Assembly (NCBI RefSeq): GCF_019134595.1
Contig: NZ_CP077770.1
Location: 3,344,501 to 3,408,500 of the forward strand
Reading direction: 5' to 3'
Source of the DNA: Pseudoalteromonas shioyasakiensis
GTDB taxonomy: Bacteria > Pseudomonadota > Gammaproteobacteria > Enterobacterales > Alteromonadaceae
Length of the DNA stretch: 64,000 nt
Position 1 is the stretch's first letter; the number at the start of each line of letters is the position of its first letter. The notes beneath the pieces are model-generated. The model made no database searches and was not told the origin of the DNA. It was given only the letters and a program-made list of their open reading frames with translations. Shown piece after piece: positions 43,919 through 53,115 of the stretch. The position numbers and the translations under genes were made by a program.

Positions 43919-44410
43919 CTACAGTTGACAGCTTACTTGAATGTTTTCCAGTTGCTTAATTGCATTGTTGATGCTGTTATCTTGGCGTGATGCGACTTCT
44001 TTCACATCTGACTTTTCCACCAATTCAGCAAGGGTAATACTATTTAAAAACTCTTCGATACGTGCGCTTAAGTCCGACCATAAGGTATGAGTCAAACAGC
44101 GCATGCCGCTTTGGCAGCCACCCGTTGCGTTGTGGCAACGTGTTGCATCAACAGACTCATCAACGGCGTTAATCACATCGCCGACAGAAATTTCGTTCGC
44201 TTCTCGACCTAGTAAATATCCGCCACCTGGGCCACGCACAGAGGTCACAAGGCCGTTTTTACGTAAACGGGCGAATAGTTGTTCAAGGTAAGATAACGAA
44301 ATCTCTTGGCGTTCAGAAATATCGGCAAGAGGCACTGCACCCACATTTGTATGTAGTGCAACATCCAACATGGCGGTTACTGCGTATCTGCCTTTTGATG
44401 TTAACTTCAT
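43919..44410 (-). CDS. iscR: IscR, Rrf2-family Fe-S sensing regulator
   Basis: Represses its own operon when holding a [2Fe-2S] cluster. ATG 44410 is chosen (163 residues) since it gives the standard [20 protein letters not shown] start; a longer reading frame would add 12 unrelated residues. The winged-helix domain is followed by the cluster ligands in [24 protein letters not shown]: three Cys plus a His. Three IscR-type boxes lie upstream. Confidence 0.97.
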   Translation of the reverse strand: MKLTSKGRYAVTAMLDVALHTNVGAVPLADISERQEISLSYLEQLFARLRKNGLVTSVRGPGGGYLLGREANEISVGDVINAVDESVDATRCHNATGGCQSGMRCLTHTLWSDLSARIEEFLNSITLAELVEKSDVKEVASRQDNSINNAIKQLENIQVSCQL

Positions 44411-44453
44411 GGAGCCCCCGATGTTACTGCACGCTAAGGTGTGCAAATTTTAA

Positions 44454-44584
44454 TTACCAGACCAAAATAGTCAAGTATTATCACTTGATAAAAATTGATA
44501 CTTGCCATTGATAAAACCGAATACTTGACAAAAACAGTCAAGTACTGGGTACATTGTAATTACCTGAGTAATTTAGTCAAGTAT
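44454..44584 (-). promoter_or_regulatory. iscR promoter with three type 1 IscR boxes
   Basis: Three 25-bp sites share the pattern TnACnTGAC-n7-GTCAAGTAT: 44521-44545 (closest to a perfect palindrome), 44454-44478 and 44560-44584. The box nearest the gene overlaps a promoter read on the - strand as TTGACT, 16 bp, TAAAAT. This fits autorepression as in E. coli, where iscR also has several sites. Confidence 0.85.
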
Positions 44585-44602
44585 TATACTTATAACCTGT
44601 GA

Positions 44603-45325
44603 TTATTTAATAGACTTATTAATAGAGGTAAGAATACCGCGTAAGATGTTCATCTCAGCTTCTTCTGGGCGCGCGCGGTTAAATAAGCGACGTAGTTTAG
44701 TCATCACCATGCCAGGGTGCTGTTTGATGATAAAACCCGTGTCGTTTAGCGTTTGCTCTAAGTGCTCATAGAAAAGCTCTGTTTGCTTCGCATTTGGGTA
44801 GGTTGCTTCGTCTTCTTCTTGTACTTTTGGCTGTTTATTTAAATAAGCCATACGTGTTTCATAACTTAATGTTTGCACGGCCATTGCTAGATTTAACGAG
44901 CTGTATTCAGGGTTTGCAGGAATACATACGTGGTAGTTACATTGTTGTAGCTCTTCGTTGGTTAAACCACTATTTTCACGACCAAATACGAGTGCAACAG
45001 GGCCATGTTCAGCCTCAGCCACTAATTTTTCACCACATTCACGCGGCTCAACCATAGGCCAAGATAAAGTACGTGAGCGTGCACTGGTACCAATTGTTAA
45101 ACCACAATCAGCAATTGCATCTGCCAATGTATCAACCACCACTGCTTTACCTAAAACATCAGTTGCACCGGCTGCAAGCGCACTTGCATGACTATCAATT
45201 TCACAAGCAGGATCAACAAGATATAAATTTGATAAGCCCATCGTTTTCATAGCACGTGCCGCTGAGCCAATATTACCAGAATGTGATGTGTTAACTAATA
45301 CGATACGAATATCATCAAGTGTCAT
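44603..45325 (-). CDS. trmJ: TrmJ, tRNA (Cm32/Um32) 2'-O-methyltransferase
   Basis: SPOUT-class methyltransferase for position 32 of the tRNA anticodon loop, 240 residues. [26 protein letters not shown] (start of the domain), [18 protein letters not shown] and the SAM-knot region [17 protein letters not shown] are diagnostic. The trmJ-iscR order is the gammaproteobacterial norm. Codes upstream of iscR on the same strand with a 192-bp gap. Confidence 0.95.
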   Translation of the reverse strand: MTLDDIRIVLVNTSHSGNIGSAARAMKTMGLSNLYLVDPACEIDSHASALAAGATDVLGKAVVVDTLADAIADCGLTIGTSARSRTLSWPMVEPRECGEKLVAEAEHGPVALVFGRENSGLTNEELQQCNYHVCIPANPEYSSLNLAMAVQTLSYETRMAYLNKQPKVQEEDEATYPNAKQTELFYEHLEQTLNDTGFIIKQHPGMVMTKLRRLFNRARPEEAEMNILRGILTSINKSIK

Positions 45326-45373
45326 TGCGTTGTTACTTACTGAAAGTCAAAAATTGCGGGGATTATAACATAG

Positions 45374-45450
45374 CTATCAGCTATCAGCTATCAGCTATCA
45401 GCTATCAGCTATCAGCTATCAGCTATCAGCTATCAGCTATCAGCTATCAG
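45374..45450. repeat. Heptamer array (CTATCAG)11 between trmJ and the four-helix-bundle gene
   Basis: Eleven perfect copies of CTATCAG with a partial unit in front. The first unit-derived codons on the - strand (GCT GAT AGC TGA) supply the last residues and stop codon of the gene at 45440. The other end lies about 45 bp before the trmJ start codon, so trmJ translation signals are just beyond it. Confidence 0.97.
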
Positions 45451-45787
45451 CTTCGATCCTATGCATAAGAGATGTCAACATTTTTGATAGCTCTTCCGTT
45501 TCACTCACCCAAGTTCTACCTATGGCAGCATCAATGTATTTAATCTCAATTCCGATATAAATTTGCGTTCGTGTTTCTGCTATTGACGATCTTGATATAT
45601 CTAAAAAACGCACCCGTTCTTTTTTGCTGATTCTCGCCATACCTTCTGCGATGTTACTCGGTATTGATAAACCAGAACGTGTGAGTTGATTGCGAAAGCC
45701 AAAATCATTTAGATCTGTCGTTTCTTTGTAAATTTCGGCACTTAATCTTGCTGCTCGCTTCCATACCTCTAATTTTTCAAAATTCAT
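45440..45787 (-). CDS. Four-helix-bundle protein (23S rRNA IVP / S23 family)
   Basis: 115 residues, all helical, with the family landmarks FEKLEVWKRAARLS (3-16), FRNQLTRSGLSIPSNIAEGMAR (about 31-52) and FLDISRSSIAETRTQI. Proteins of this family form pentameric bundles and are found both inside intervening sequences of 23S rRNA genes and as free-standing genes; function is not known, though relatives act as accessory proteins in diversity-generating retroelements. No rRNA or reverse transcriptase is nearby. The last residues and stop come from a heptamer array, and another array lies 66 bp upstream, unlike any neighbouring gene. Confidence 0.88.
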   Translation of the reverse strand: MNFEKLEVWKRAARLSAEIYKETTDLNDFGFRNQLTRSGLSIPSNIAEGMARISKKERVRFLDISRSSIAETRTQIYIGIEIKYIDAAIGRTWVSETEELSKMLTSLMHRIEADS

Positions 45788-45852
45788 ACTTGCATCCTTT
45801 TAAGTATAAAAACTTTATATAGGCACGAATTTTTCAGAATGCAAATTTCAAA

Positions 45853-45892
45853 CTGACGGCTGACGGCTGACGGCTGACGGCTGACGGCTGAC
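45853..45892. repeat. Heptamer array (CTGACGG)5 upstream of the four-helix-bundle gene
   Basis: Five perfect copies plus CTGAC. Orientation is opposite to the array at 45374-45450 on the other side of the gene. Same unit as the 13-copy array at 36932. Confidence 0.97.
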
Positions 45893-45973
45893 CACTAACC
45901 CCTTCTTCTGAGATTAAATCAATAACAAAATCAGAACTGTACAAAAAACAACCTAATTTATTCGAGTTTATTG

Positions 45974-46001
45974 TTTACTTTACGCTAGAAATCGCTAGAA
46001 T
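45974..46001 (+). promoter_or_regulatory. Promoter of suhB
   Basis: TTTACT (45974-45979) and TAGAAT (45996-46001) with 16 bp between, about 48 bp before the suhB ATG; AAAGG serves as ribosome site. Confidence 0.55.
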
Positions 46002-46048
46002 ACGCCGGCTTAAATATATTCGTTCTTTTACAACCCAAAGGTAATGCT

Positions 46049-46852
46049 ATGCATCCAATGTTAAACATTGCGGTTCGCGCTGCGCGTAACGCAGGCAAAA
46101 TTTTACTTCGCGCAAGTGAAGATTTATCAAAAGTTGATGTACAACAAAAAGGCACTAACGATTTAGTGACTAACATCGACAAAGAAGCTGAAGCCGCAAT
46201 TCGTGATACCATTTTAAAATCTTACCCTGATCATTGTATCGTAGGTGAAGAGCTTGGTGAGCACAAAGGTAAAGATGCAGATTACCAATGGATTGTAGAC
46301 CCTCTTGATGGCACAACTAACTTCATCAAGGGTATCCCTCATTTCGCAGTATCTATTGCACTTAAAGTTAAAGGTCGTTTAGACCAAGCTGTTATCTATG
46401 ATCCAATCCGCGGTGAATTATTCACGGCTTCTCGTGGTCAAGGCGCACAGCTTAACAGCAAGCGTTTACGCGTAACTAAAACTAACGAGTTAGCAGGTTC
46501 TGTACTTGCAACTGGTTTCCCATTCAAACAAAAGCACCACTTAGACGCATACTCTGAAGCGTTTAAAGCACTTTTCGTACACACTGCTGATATTCGCCGT
46601 GCAGGCTCTGCTGCATTAGATATGGCTTATGTTGCAGCGGGTCGTGTTGATGGTTTCTTTGAAATTGGCCTTAAGCCATGGGATACAGCAGCAGGCGAGC
46701 TTTTAGTTAAAGAAGCGGGCGGTATGGTTGTTGATTTCGCAGGTGGTATTAACTACAACCAAAGCGGCAACATCATTTGTGGTGCACCTAAGTTAACTCA
46801 AGCGATCATTCGTGAAATTCGCCCAGTGTTAACTGAGTCACTACTTCGCTAA
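46049..46852 (+). CDS. suhB: SuhB, inositol monophosphatase / ribosome-biogenesis factor
   Basis: 267 residues, the normal size. Metal-site motifs are VGEELGEH (about 69), WIVDPLDGTTNFIKG (about 83-97) and KPWDTAAGELLVKEAGG (about 210-226). In E. coli SuhB has phosphatase activity and, with Nus factors, assists rRNA transcription and folding. Divergent from trmJ as in E. coli, but here with the four-helix-bundle gene between them. A terminator follows. Confidence 0.97.
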   Translation: MHPMLNIAVRAARNAGKILLRASEDLSKVDVQQKGTNDLVTNIDKEAEAAIRDTILKSYPDHCIVGEELGEHKGKDADYQWIVDPLDGTTNFIKGIPHFAVSIALKVKGRLDQAVIYDPIRGELFTASRGQGAQLNSKRLRVTKTNELAGSVLATGFPFKQKHHLDAYSEAFKALFVHTADIRRAGSAALDMAYVAAGRVDGFFEIGLKPWDTAAGELLVKEAGGMVVDFAGGINYNQSGNIICGAPKLTQAIIREIRPVLTESLLR

Positions 46853-46867
46853 TAGCGGTTGTAATGC

Positions 46868-46894
46868 AAAAAAGGAGCTAAGGCTCCTTTTTTT
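46868..46894. terminator. Bidirectional terminator between suhB and the convergent gene
   Basis: AAAAAAGGAGC and GCTCCTTTTTTT around a 4-base loop. It serves suhB on the + strand; on the - strand it contains the last codons and TAG stop (46878-46880) of the convergent gene. Confidence 0.92.
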
Positions 46895-47708
46895 GTGGCT
46901 GAAAATAATCGTTGTCGAGTTTTATTTCTGTCACTTTACCTTCTTTAAATGGCAACTTCGCTAAGTCTTCAGCAAAGTAGCTAGCAAATAACTGTTCAAA
47001 CTCGCCCGTGCTTTTCATCGTTGTAAGCCCTTTGCTCAACACCTCAGCTAGCTCTGGTCTGTGATTACTGACAAAAAAGTAAAACGCTGTTGGATAACTA
47101 ATATAAAGGTCAGGCACAATGACCAGTTCGTCACTTTTGATTTGTTCCATTTCAGAAATGACTTCAATGAACGAACGCGGAAAATAATCAACTCGCCCTC
47201 TAATCACTAAGCTAAACATTGCCTGATAATTTGCCAGCGGCCTGACTGTTAAGCCGTTTTGCGCAAGGATTTTAGTATCGGGCCAATCATGGCCTTGAAT
47301 GGCACTAAACTGCGCTAAATTTTGTTTCGTTTTTACATCTTTAAAACGCGGTAAAAACGATCGCTTAGTTAGTAATGCGCGTTTACCAATGTAGCCTTTA
47401 AACAGAGGTACTTTGACTGCTATTGCAAGGTGTTCTCGCTCGGGGCTTGTCATACTCCAAAACACATCGGCCTGCTTTTCATCGAGCATCAGCAAAGTGC
47501 GCTGTTGATGGGGGTGAACCAGAACCTCGTTGATTTGTGCTTGGTAATTACCAGCACGCAAGGCTGCTGCCAGCAATTCATGAAGATAATAATCGCGTTT
47601 ATACAGTGGGCGTTGCTCAACCGCTAAATTGACCACATTGTTAGCTTCTGTGGTAAGGCTGTATCCTAGGCTCAGCAATACTAGGATTGCACTACATAGT
47701 CGCTTCAT
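46878..47708 (-). CDS. Periplasmic solute-binding-like protein (SBP_bac_3 type)
   Basis: 276 residues with a signal peptide (about 1-22), then a two-lobed amino-acid-binding-protein-like fold: NLAVEQRPLYKRDYYLHELLAAAL at the start, an inter-lobe hinge around LTKRSFLPRFKDV, and VRPLANYQAMFSLVIRGRVDYFP, FYFFVSNHRPELAEVLSKGLTTMKSTGEFEQLFASYF typical of the family. No permease or ATPase genes are adjacent, so uptake is unlikely; it sits 83 bp after a c-di-GMP phosphodiesterase-like gene on the same strand and could be a sensor partner. The C-terminal KKEP is encoded in a terminator stem. Confidence 0.78.
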   Translation of the reverse strand: MKRLCSAILVLLSLGYSLTTEANNVVNLAVEQRPLYKRDYYLHELLAAALRAGNYQAQINEVLVHPHQQRTLLMLDEKQADVFWSMTSPEREHLAIAVKVPLFKGYIGKRALLTKRSFLPRFKDVKTKQNLAQFSAIQGHDWPDTKILAQNGLTVRPLANYQAMFSLVIRGRVDYFPRSFIEVISEMEQIKSDELVIVPDLYISYPTAFYFFVSNHRPELAEVLSKGLTTMKSTGEFEQLFASYFAEDLAKLPFKEGKVTEIKLDNDYFQPQKKEP

Positions 47709-47791
47709 TGTTATTTTTGATTATGTGTTTTTTTTAAGCTACACCCTGTTAAACAGGGACACAAGTAAAATTAAGCGAACTTAAAATTTCT

Positions 47792-49582
47792 TCATGAACT
47801 AATAGGGAATGCTTCTTCTTTTTGGCTACTTAAACGCACCACTGCGGGGGCTGGTCGGCTACGTTTACATACAAACAAGTGGCTACTCTGATAACGCTTA
47901 GCCTCTTTTTTCGCATCTGTTGCCAGCGCTGCGACTTGATGACTGTTAATACATAGCTCTAAATCAGGCTTAACTAAACCGATTGATAATGTAAGTAGTG
48001 GCACAAACTGCTTTTTACCTTCTCGATTGCTGGCCCAATAACCCCCTTGCTCAATATGCTCTGGGGTGAAAAAGGCGCGAGACTGCAGCTCAAACTTACT
48101 AATAATGTCATGGCAAACTTGCTCTGCATCATTTTTATCAAACACCACCATAAAGTCATCACCGCCAATGTGCCCGACAAATCCTTTGCTAGTACTACAG
48201 GCCTCTACGATGACTTCAGCAAGTAATTTTATAACGCTGTCACCACTGGCATAACCGTACAAGTCATTGAACTGTTTAAAGTGGTTTAAATCAACGTATG
48301 CGAGTGAGAACGTATAATTATTACGAAGCCTCAGCTCAATTGCTTCGTTAATTGCGACATTACCCGGCAGCATAGTCAGCGGGTTGGCATGTTGTGCATG
48401 GCGGATTTTTTCTTCGGTAATGTGTTTTAAGATATTACGCAATGGCGCCAAACCTAAGTATTCACCACTTCGGGTGATAACAATGTGGCGTCGAATATCA
48501 AACTCAAATTCGGTAATTTGCTGACTCACTGTATCGAGTAACTCGTTTTCGTCAACGATTAACGGCTGTTTATCCATTAAAGAAGTAACTGGCTGCTTAT
48601 CATAAAGTGCATGGCCATAGGGAGCAGCAAACACTTCAGTGAGTTGATCTCGGTGTAATAAACCAACAGGAATATTGTGCTCTAATACGGCAAGACTAGT
48701 TAGCGTTTTATCTTGCTCAAAGATACTGTGGGCATCTTTACAGCGGGTTGTTGCTTCAATGCTGGCGTGCTCGACTGCCAACCAACCGATCGCCATAGAC
48801 TGTTCAAAAGTATTGCTATTGTCTGATGACTCTAAGTGCTTTAAGCAGTGGATATTAATTTCGTAACTTGGCTGTAAGCTCGGTCTTTCGAGTAAAAAGC
48901 CTTGCGCATGTTGTACGCCTAAACTTTCGAGTAAACGAAGCTCCTCTGCCCGTTCTATGCCTTCTGCTATCACTTGTGTATTGGTGGCTTTTGCAAGCTC
49001 TATAATTGACTTTAAAAACTCTTTTTTAACCACACTCTGGTCACAGTGGTCGATAAAGTAGCGGTCTATTTTTACAAACTCAGGACATAACTCAGACCAC
49101 TGCTTTAAGCCCGAATAGCCAGCCCCTAAGTCATCAATAGCAATCGAAAAACCTAACTCACGATAATGGGCAATGGTCTTTAACAATAAAAAGCCATCAT
49201 CGACTTTTTCTTGTTCTGTAACTTCAATTACTACTCGGTTAGTTGCAAGGCCAAAGTGTTCAACTAGGTGTAATGTTTCACCTTTAGGATGGCAAGGGTC
49301 AAGTAAGGTTTTAGGGCTTACATTTAAAAATAGTTTGCCTTCTAGATTGAGCTTAACAAAGTTCTCAATTGCTCTACTGCGGCAAAGTAGCTCTAATTCA
49401 GAGATCTTATGACAAGCAATTGCTGCACTGAATAATGCACTCGGCATTTCTAACTCAGACCCTTTCGGGCCGCGGCTTAATGCCTCATAACCCAAAATAT
49501 GTTGATTAGAAATATCAAAGATAGGTTGAAACAAGGTCTCAATTGCACTGTTATCTAAGATCTGCTGTAGTTGTGCGTTCAC
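47792..49582 (-). CDS. EAL-CBS-GGDEF protein, probable c-di-GMP phosphodiesterase
   Basis: Start taken at GTG 49582 (596 residues), which begins just before the EAL domain; an upstream TTG at 49627 would add 15 unconvincing residues. The EAL domain (about 1-240) keeps the catalytic set: YEALSRG, NVSPKTL, IEVTEQE, IDDLGAG, KIDRYF, AEGIER and HAQGFLLERP. Two CBS-like repeats occupy about 250-385. The GGDEF domain (about 395-560) has HIGGDDFMVV, a deviation from GGDEF/GGEEF, so cyclase activity is doubtful and the domain may sense or regulate. There are no membrane helices; cytoplasmic. Orientation shared with the solute-binding gene downstream. Confidence 0.86.
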   Translation of the reverse strand: MNAQLQQILDNSAIETLFQPIFDISNQHILGYEALSRGPKGSELEMPSALFSAAIACHKISELELLCRSRAIENFVKLNLEGKLFLNVSPKTLLDPCHPKGETLHLVEHFGLATNRVVIEVTEQEKVDDGFLLLKTIAHYRELGFSIAIDDLGAGYSGLKQWSELCPEFVKIDRYFIDHCDQSVVKKEFLKSIIELAKATNTQVIAEGIERAEELRLLESLGVQHAQGFLLERPSLQPSYEINIHCLKHLESSDNSNTFEQSMAIGWLAVEHASIEATTRCKDAHSIFEQDKTLTSLAVLEHNIPVGLLHRDQLTEVFAAPYGHALYDKQPVTSLMDKQPLIVDENELLDTVSQQITEFEFDIRRHIVITRSGEYLGLAPLRNILKHITEEKIRHAQHANPLTMLPGNVAINEAIELRLRNNYTFSLAYVDLNHFKQFNDLYGYASGDSVIKLLAEVIVEACSTSKGFVGHIGGDDFMVVFDKNDAEQVCHDIISKFELQSRAFFTPEHIEQGGYWASNREGKKQFVPLLTLSIGLVKPDLELCINSHQVAALATDAKKEAKRYQSSHLFVCKRSRPAPAVVRLSSQKEEAFPISS

Positions 49583-49669
49583 CTTACACCTAGCGTTAGT
49601 AATACAAATAGGTGGGTAAATTATCAACCTTGTATGACAATTTTATGGCAAGGCTATGACGAGTGCAGA

Positions 49670-50221
49670 TTACTCAATGGCAGTGATCAGCTCAAGCTGT
49701 TTAATGCGGGCAAAACTATCAGTCATTTTTAGATTCGCTTTTTGGTAATCACTCTGTGCTAAATCAGCTTGTTGCGCAAATTTATAAACTGCGAGCGGAT
49801 TAAGTAATAACTTTTGTGCGTGATAACAGCTTGGCGCAGCAAACTCAGGTAGTTCAGGCTCTACATTAATTGTTATTACATTCTTCAACGCCTCTGTATC
49901 ATCACTTTGTTGTTGCTGAAACTCTGTAGCGTCTGCCATCGCTTGCAAACTTGCCTCACACTCTGGTAGCTGTGCTTTTAGGTTTAAGAACAAACCTGTT
50001 GATGAGCTAATTAGCTTGAGCGTCAAATCCTGTAATTGCTGAGCAGTTGATTGGTTTTGTAGTGCCTCTACAACTTGCCAAGCCAAACCTTGGTAGCTGT
50101 CGAACTGCTGCTCTAGTGTTACCTCAGGTGTTTGCTGCTCTTGTGCTTGTTCTTGCTCTGATTTATTGCCGCAAGCACTAAGCATTAAAAGTATAAACAC
50201 ACTAAACATCAGGTGTTTCAT
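49670..50221 (-). CDS. Uncharacterised lipoprotein
   Basis: Start taken at ATG 50221 (GGGAGA upstream), giving 183 residues. The signal ends in the lipobox LSACGNKS, so it is lipid-anchored; Asn and Lys after the Cys do not indicate inner-membrane retention. The rest is Gln/Glu-rich and helical, with two cysteines in the second half (PECEAS and APSCYH) that could pair. I do not recognise a family. It stands between secF, whose terminator precedes it, and the EAL-GGDEF gene. Confidence 0.75.
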   Translation of the reverse strand: MKHLMFSVFILLMLSACGNKSEQEQAQEQQTPEVTLEQQFDSYQGLAWQVVEALQNQSTAQQLQDLTLKLISSSTGLFLNLKAQLPECEASLQAMADATEFQQQQSDDTEALKNVITINVEPELPEFAAPSCYHAQKLLLNPLAVYKFAQQADLAQSDYQKANLKMTDSFARIKQLELITAIE

Positions 50222-50233
50222 AATTTCTCCCAT

Positions 50234-50267
50234 AAAAAAACCGCCCTAATTAGGGCGGTTTCTTTTT
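50234..50267 (-). terminator. Terminator after secF
   Basis: AAACCGCCCTA/TAGGGCGGTTT with a minimal loop and T-runs on both sides, 11 bp after the secF stop at 50278. It ends the yajC-secD-secF run on the - strand; the lipoprotein start codon lies just beyond it. Confidence 0.93.
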
Positions 50268-50277
50268 GTATCACTTA

Positions 50278-51225
50278 TTAAGGCATAGGATCGAGATCCG
50301 CACCTTCTTTTTCAATTACTTCTGGAATTAAGTCTTCTTTACTTACACCCATTGCAATTGCTACAGCTGAAGCAACATAAATAGATGAATAAGTACCGAT
50401 GAACACACCAAATAGTAATGCAGTTGCGAAACCGTGGATCGTTTGACCACCCCAGCCAAATAACGCAATCAATACTAAGATAGTGGTGATTGATGTTACT
50501 AGTGTACGGTTTAACGTTTGCGTTAATGAAATATCGATAATTTCAATCGTGTCATCAATACGCACTTTACGGAAGTTTTCACGGATACGGTCAGATACAA
50601 CAATGGTATCGTTCAGTGAGTAACCTATTACCGCCAAAATCGCCGCAAGAATCGTTAAGTCAAACTCTAGGCCAAGTACTGAGAATAAGCCTAGTGTGAT
50701 GATAACGTCGTGTAATAGTGCTGATACAGCACCTACCGCAAAACGCCATTCAAAACGAAACGCAACGTAAATTAAGATACAGATAAGCGCAGTTAACATG
50801 GCAAGGCCACCCTGCTCTTTTAGATCTTCACCAACACTTGGGCCAACAAATTCGATACGACGCATTTCTACTGTCGATTCAACTTTTTGTAAGGCCGTAA
50901 TGATTTGGTTACCAATTACTTCTGCTTTTACGCCAGGACCTTGCGGAGCAAGACGCACTAAAATTTCTTTACTTGAGCCAAACAGTTGCACCGAGAAATC
51001 TTCAAAGCCACTTTCAGTGATTGCATCACGTACTTCTTTAAGATCAGGTGCTTGTGTAAAGCCTACCTCAACAGCGGTACCGCCAGTGAAGTCGAGACCA
51101 AAATTCAAGCCTTTAGTAAAAAACGACACGAAAGAAGCCAAAATCAACAAGGTTGATACTGCCATGGCAAACTTTCTTAACTTCATAAACGGGAGTGTTT
51201 TACCACCGAGTTTTAAAATTTGCAT
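50278..51225 (-). CDS. secF: SecF, protein-export membrane protein
   Basis: RND-like partner of SecD using the proton gradient to pull exported chains across the membrane. 315 residues: TM1 (about 17-37), the GLDFTGGTAVEVGF motif (about 43-56), a periplasmic domain, and five more helices with VGPSVGEDLK, VIGYSLNDTIVVSDRIREN and TLNRTLVTSITT. Lies 8 bp after secD. Confidence 0.97.
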   Translation of the reverse strand: MQILKLGGKTLPFMKLRKFAMAVSTLLILASFVSFFTKGLNFGLDFTGGTAVEVGFTQAPDLKEVRDAITESGFEDFSVQLFGSSKEILVRLAPQGPGVKAEVIGNQIITALQKVESTVEMRRIEFVGPSVGEDLKEQGGLAMLTALICILIYVAFRFEWRFAVGAVSALLHDVIITLGLFSVLGLEFDLTILAAILAVIGYSLNDTIVVSDRIRENFRKVRIDDTIEIIDISLTQTLNRTLVTSITTILVLIALFGWGGQTIHGFATALLFGVFIGTYSSIYVASAVAIAMGVSKEDLIPEVIEKEGADLDPMP

Positions 51226-51233
51226 GTTGACTC

Positions 51234-53093
51234 CTAAATCGACAACTTATCAATACGTTTACCGCCAATGAATAAGTTGATTACCGCACGGGTACCAACA
51301 ATGGCTGTAAACATAGAGGTGATAATACCAATAGCTAGCGTTACTGCGAAACCAGCAATAGGGCCAGTACCCACTGCAAATAGGATCACTGCTGCGATAA
51401 GTGTTGTGATGTTAGCATCTAAAATTGTGCTAAACGCGCTGTCATAACCAAAGTGAACGGCTTGTTGTGGACTACGGCCATCTGCAAGTTCTTCACGAAT
51501 ACGCTCGAAAATAAGTACGTTGGCATCAACGGCCATACCTACGGTTAATACAATACCTGCAATACCCGGTAGCGTTAACGCTGCCCCTGGAATAAGCGAC
51601 ATCACACCAACAATTAATACTAAGTTTGCGCCCAGTGCCAAATTTGCCACCATGCCGAAACCTTTGTAATAGAAAAGCATAAATACAAGAACAAACACAA
51701 AACCAAGCACAACCGCTGTCATACCCGCTTCGATGTTTTCTTGACCTAAGCTTGGACCTACCGTGCGTTCTTCAACGATTTGAATTGGCGCTACAAGTGC
51801 ACCGGCACGAAGTAATAGGCTTAGGTTATGCGCTTCAGCTGGGTTATCGATACCAGTAATACGGAATGAACGGTCAAGACGCGCTTGAATTGTCGCTACG
51901 TTAATCACTTCTTCAACTTTAATTGGTGGAAGTGCTTTACCGTTTTCATCTGTTTTACCTGATGGTTTGTATTCAATAAATACCGTTGCCATGCGTTTAC
52001 CGATAGCACGCTTAGTGAACGCATTCATTTTTGCGCCACCTTTGCTGTCTAGCGTAATGCTAACTTGTGGACGTTGATACTCATCCATACCTGATTGCGC
52101 GCCAGTGATGTGGCTACCTTCAAGAATGATGCGTTGCTTAAGTACCACAGGGTAACCTTCACGTGCCATGATCATTTCTGTACCTGGCGGTAAACGACCT
52201 TGCAGGGCTGCACTTGCATCTGCGTTTTCGTCAACTTCGCGGAATTCTAGGGTTGCAGTCGCACCCAGAATCTCTTTCGCACGCGCTGTATCTTGTACAC
52301 CCGGAAGTTGCACGATGATACGCTCAGCACCTTGGCGCTGTACGTTAGGCTCTGCAACACCGATTTGGTTAATACGGTTACGGATAATCGTTTCATTTTG
52401 TTTGATAGCGTAGTCACGAATTTCTTTAAGCTTTTGCTCGCTCATGCTGGCATAAAAAGCATTGTCGCTGCTGCTATCATCAACGTAAACGTTTAATGGG
52501 TAACGTGTTGATAAGAAACGCTCTGCTGCATCTTTATCTTCTTCGTTACGCATTTCAACACGTAATCGCTCGCTGTTTGCTACACGGCGAATGGTGCGAT
52601 AACGTAGTTTTTCTTCACGTAAGTCACTTTTGAAATCTTGTTCCATTTGCTCAAGCTGAGTATCAACCGCCGTCGCCATGTCGATTTCCATAGTAAAGTG
52701 AACACCACCGCTTAAATCTAGGCCTAGTTTCATTGGGTTACCACCCAGTGACTTTAACCACTCTGGTTGAGCAGGTGCCATATTGATTGCAGAGATATAA
52801 TCTTCACTAAGGGAATCACGCAGTAGATCTTGCGCTTTTAGTTGTTCTTCAACATTCTTAAAACGAACCAGGATTTGTCCGTCTTCAAGTTTGCTTGATT
52901 TAACAGTAACGTTATGTTCTTTGAGAGTCGCATTTACTTTATCGAGTACGCTGAGGTCAGCATCAGTACCTTTAGTGCCCGATACTTGTATGGCCGGGTC
53001 TCGGCCATACAAGTTAGGAGAGGCATATAAAATACCAACGACTAACACAACAAGAACAAGTAAATACTTCCATAATGGAAACTTGTTTAACAC
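51234..53093 (-). CDS. secD: SecD, protein-export membrane protein
   Basis: 619 residues in the normal layout: TM1, a large periplasmic P1 domain with [16 protein letters not shown] (about 122-137) and [18 protein letters not shown], and a C-terminal helix bundle with [32 protein letters not shown]. Works with SecF and YajC at SecYEG. In this bacterium it serves all Sec substrates, including the S-layer-like protein. Confidence 0.98.
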   Translation of the reverse strand: MLNKFPLWKYLLVLVVLVVGILYASPNLYGRDPAIQVSGTKGTDADLSVLDKVNATLKEHNVTVKSSKLEDGQILVRFKNVEEQLKAQDLLRDSLSEDYISAINMAPAQPEWLKSLGGNPMKLGLDLSGGVHFTMEIDMATAVDTQLEQMEQDFKSDLREEKLRYRTIRRVANSERLRVEMRNEEDKDAAERFLSTRYPLNVYVDDSSSDNAFYASMSEQKLKEIRDYAIKQNETIIRNRINQIGVAEPNVQRQGAERIIVQLPGVQDTARAKEILGATATLEFREVDENADASAALQGRLPPGTEMIMAREGYPVVLKQRIILEGSHITGAQSGMDEYQRPQVSITLDSKGGAKMNAFTKRAIGKRMATVFIEYKPSGKTDENGKALPPIKVEEVINVATIQARLDRSFRITGIDNPAEAHNLSLLLRAGALVAPIQIVEERTVGPSLGQENIEAGMTAVVLGFVFVLVFMLFYYKGFGMVANLALGANLVLIVGVMSLIPGAALTLPGIAGIVLTVGMAVDANVLIFERIREELADGRSPQQAVHFGYDSAFSTILDANITTLIAAVILFAVGTGPIAGFAVTLAIGIITSMFTAIVGTRAVINLFIGGKRIDKLSI

Positions 53094-53115
53094 GTGTGAG
53101 TCCTTATTATTATTG

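Noticed and set aside
45440..45787. rRNA intervening sequence
   Set aside because: The protein belongs to the family often found in 23S rRNA insertions, but no rRNA sequence flanks it here.
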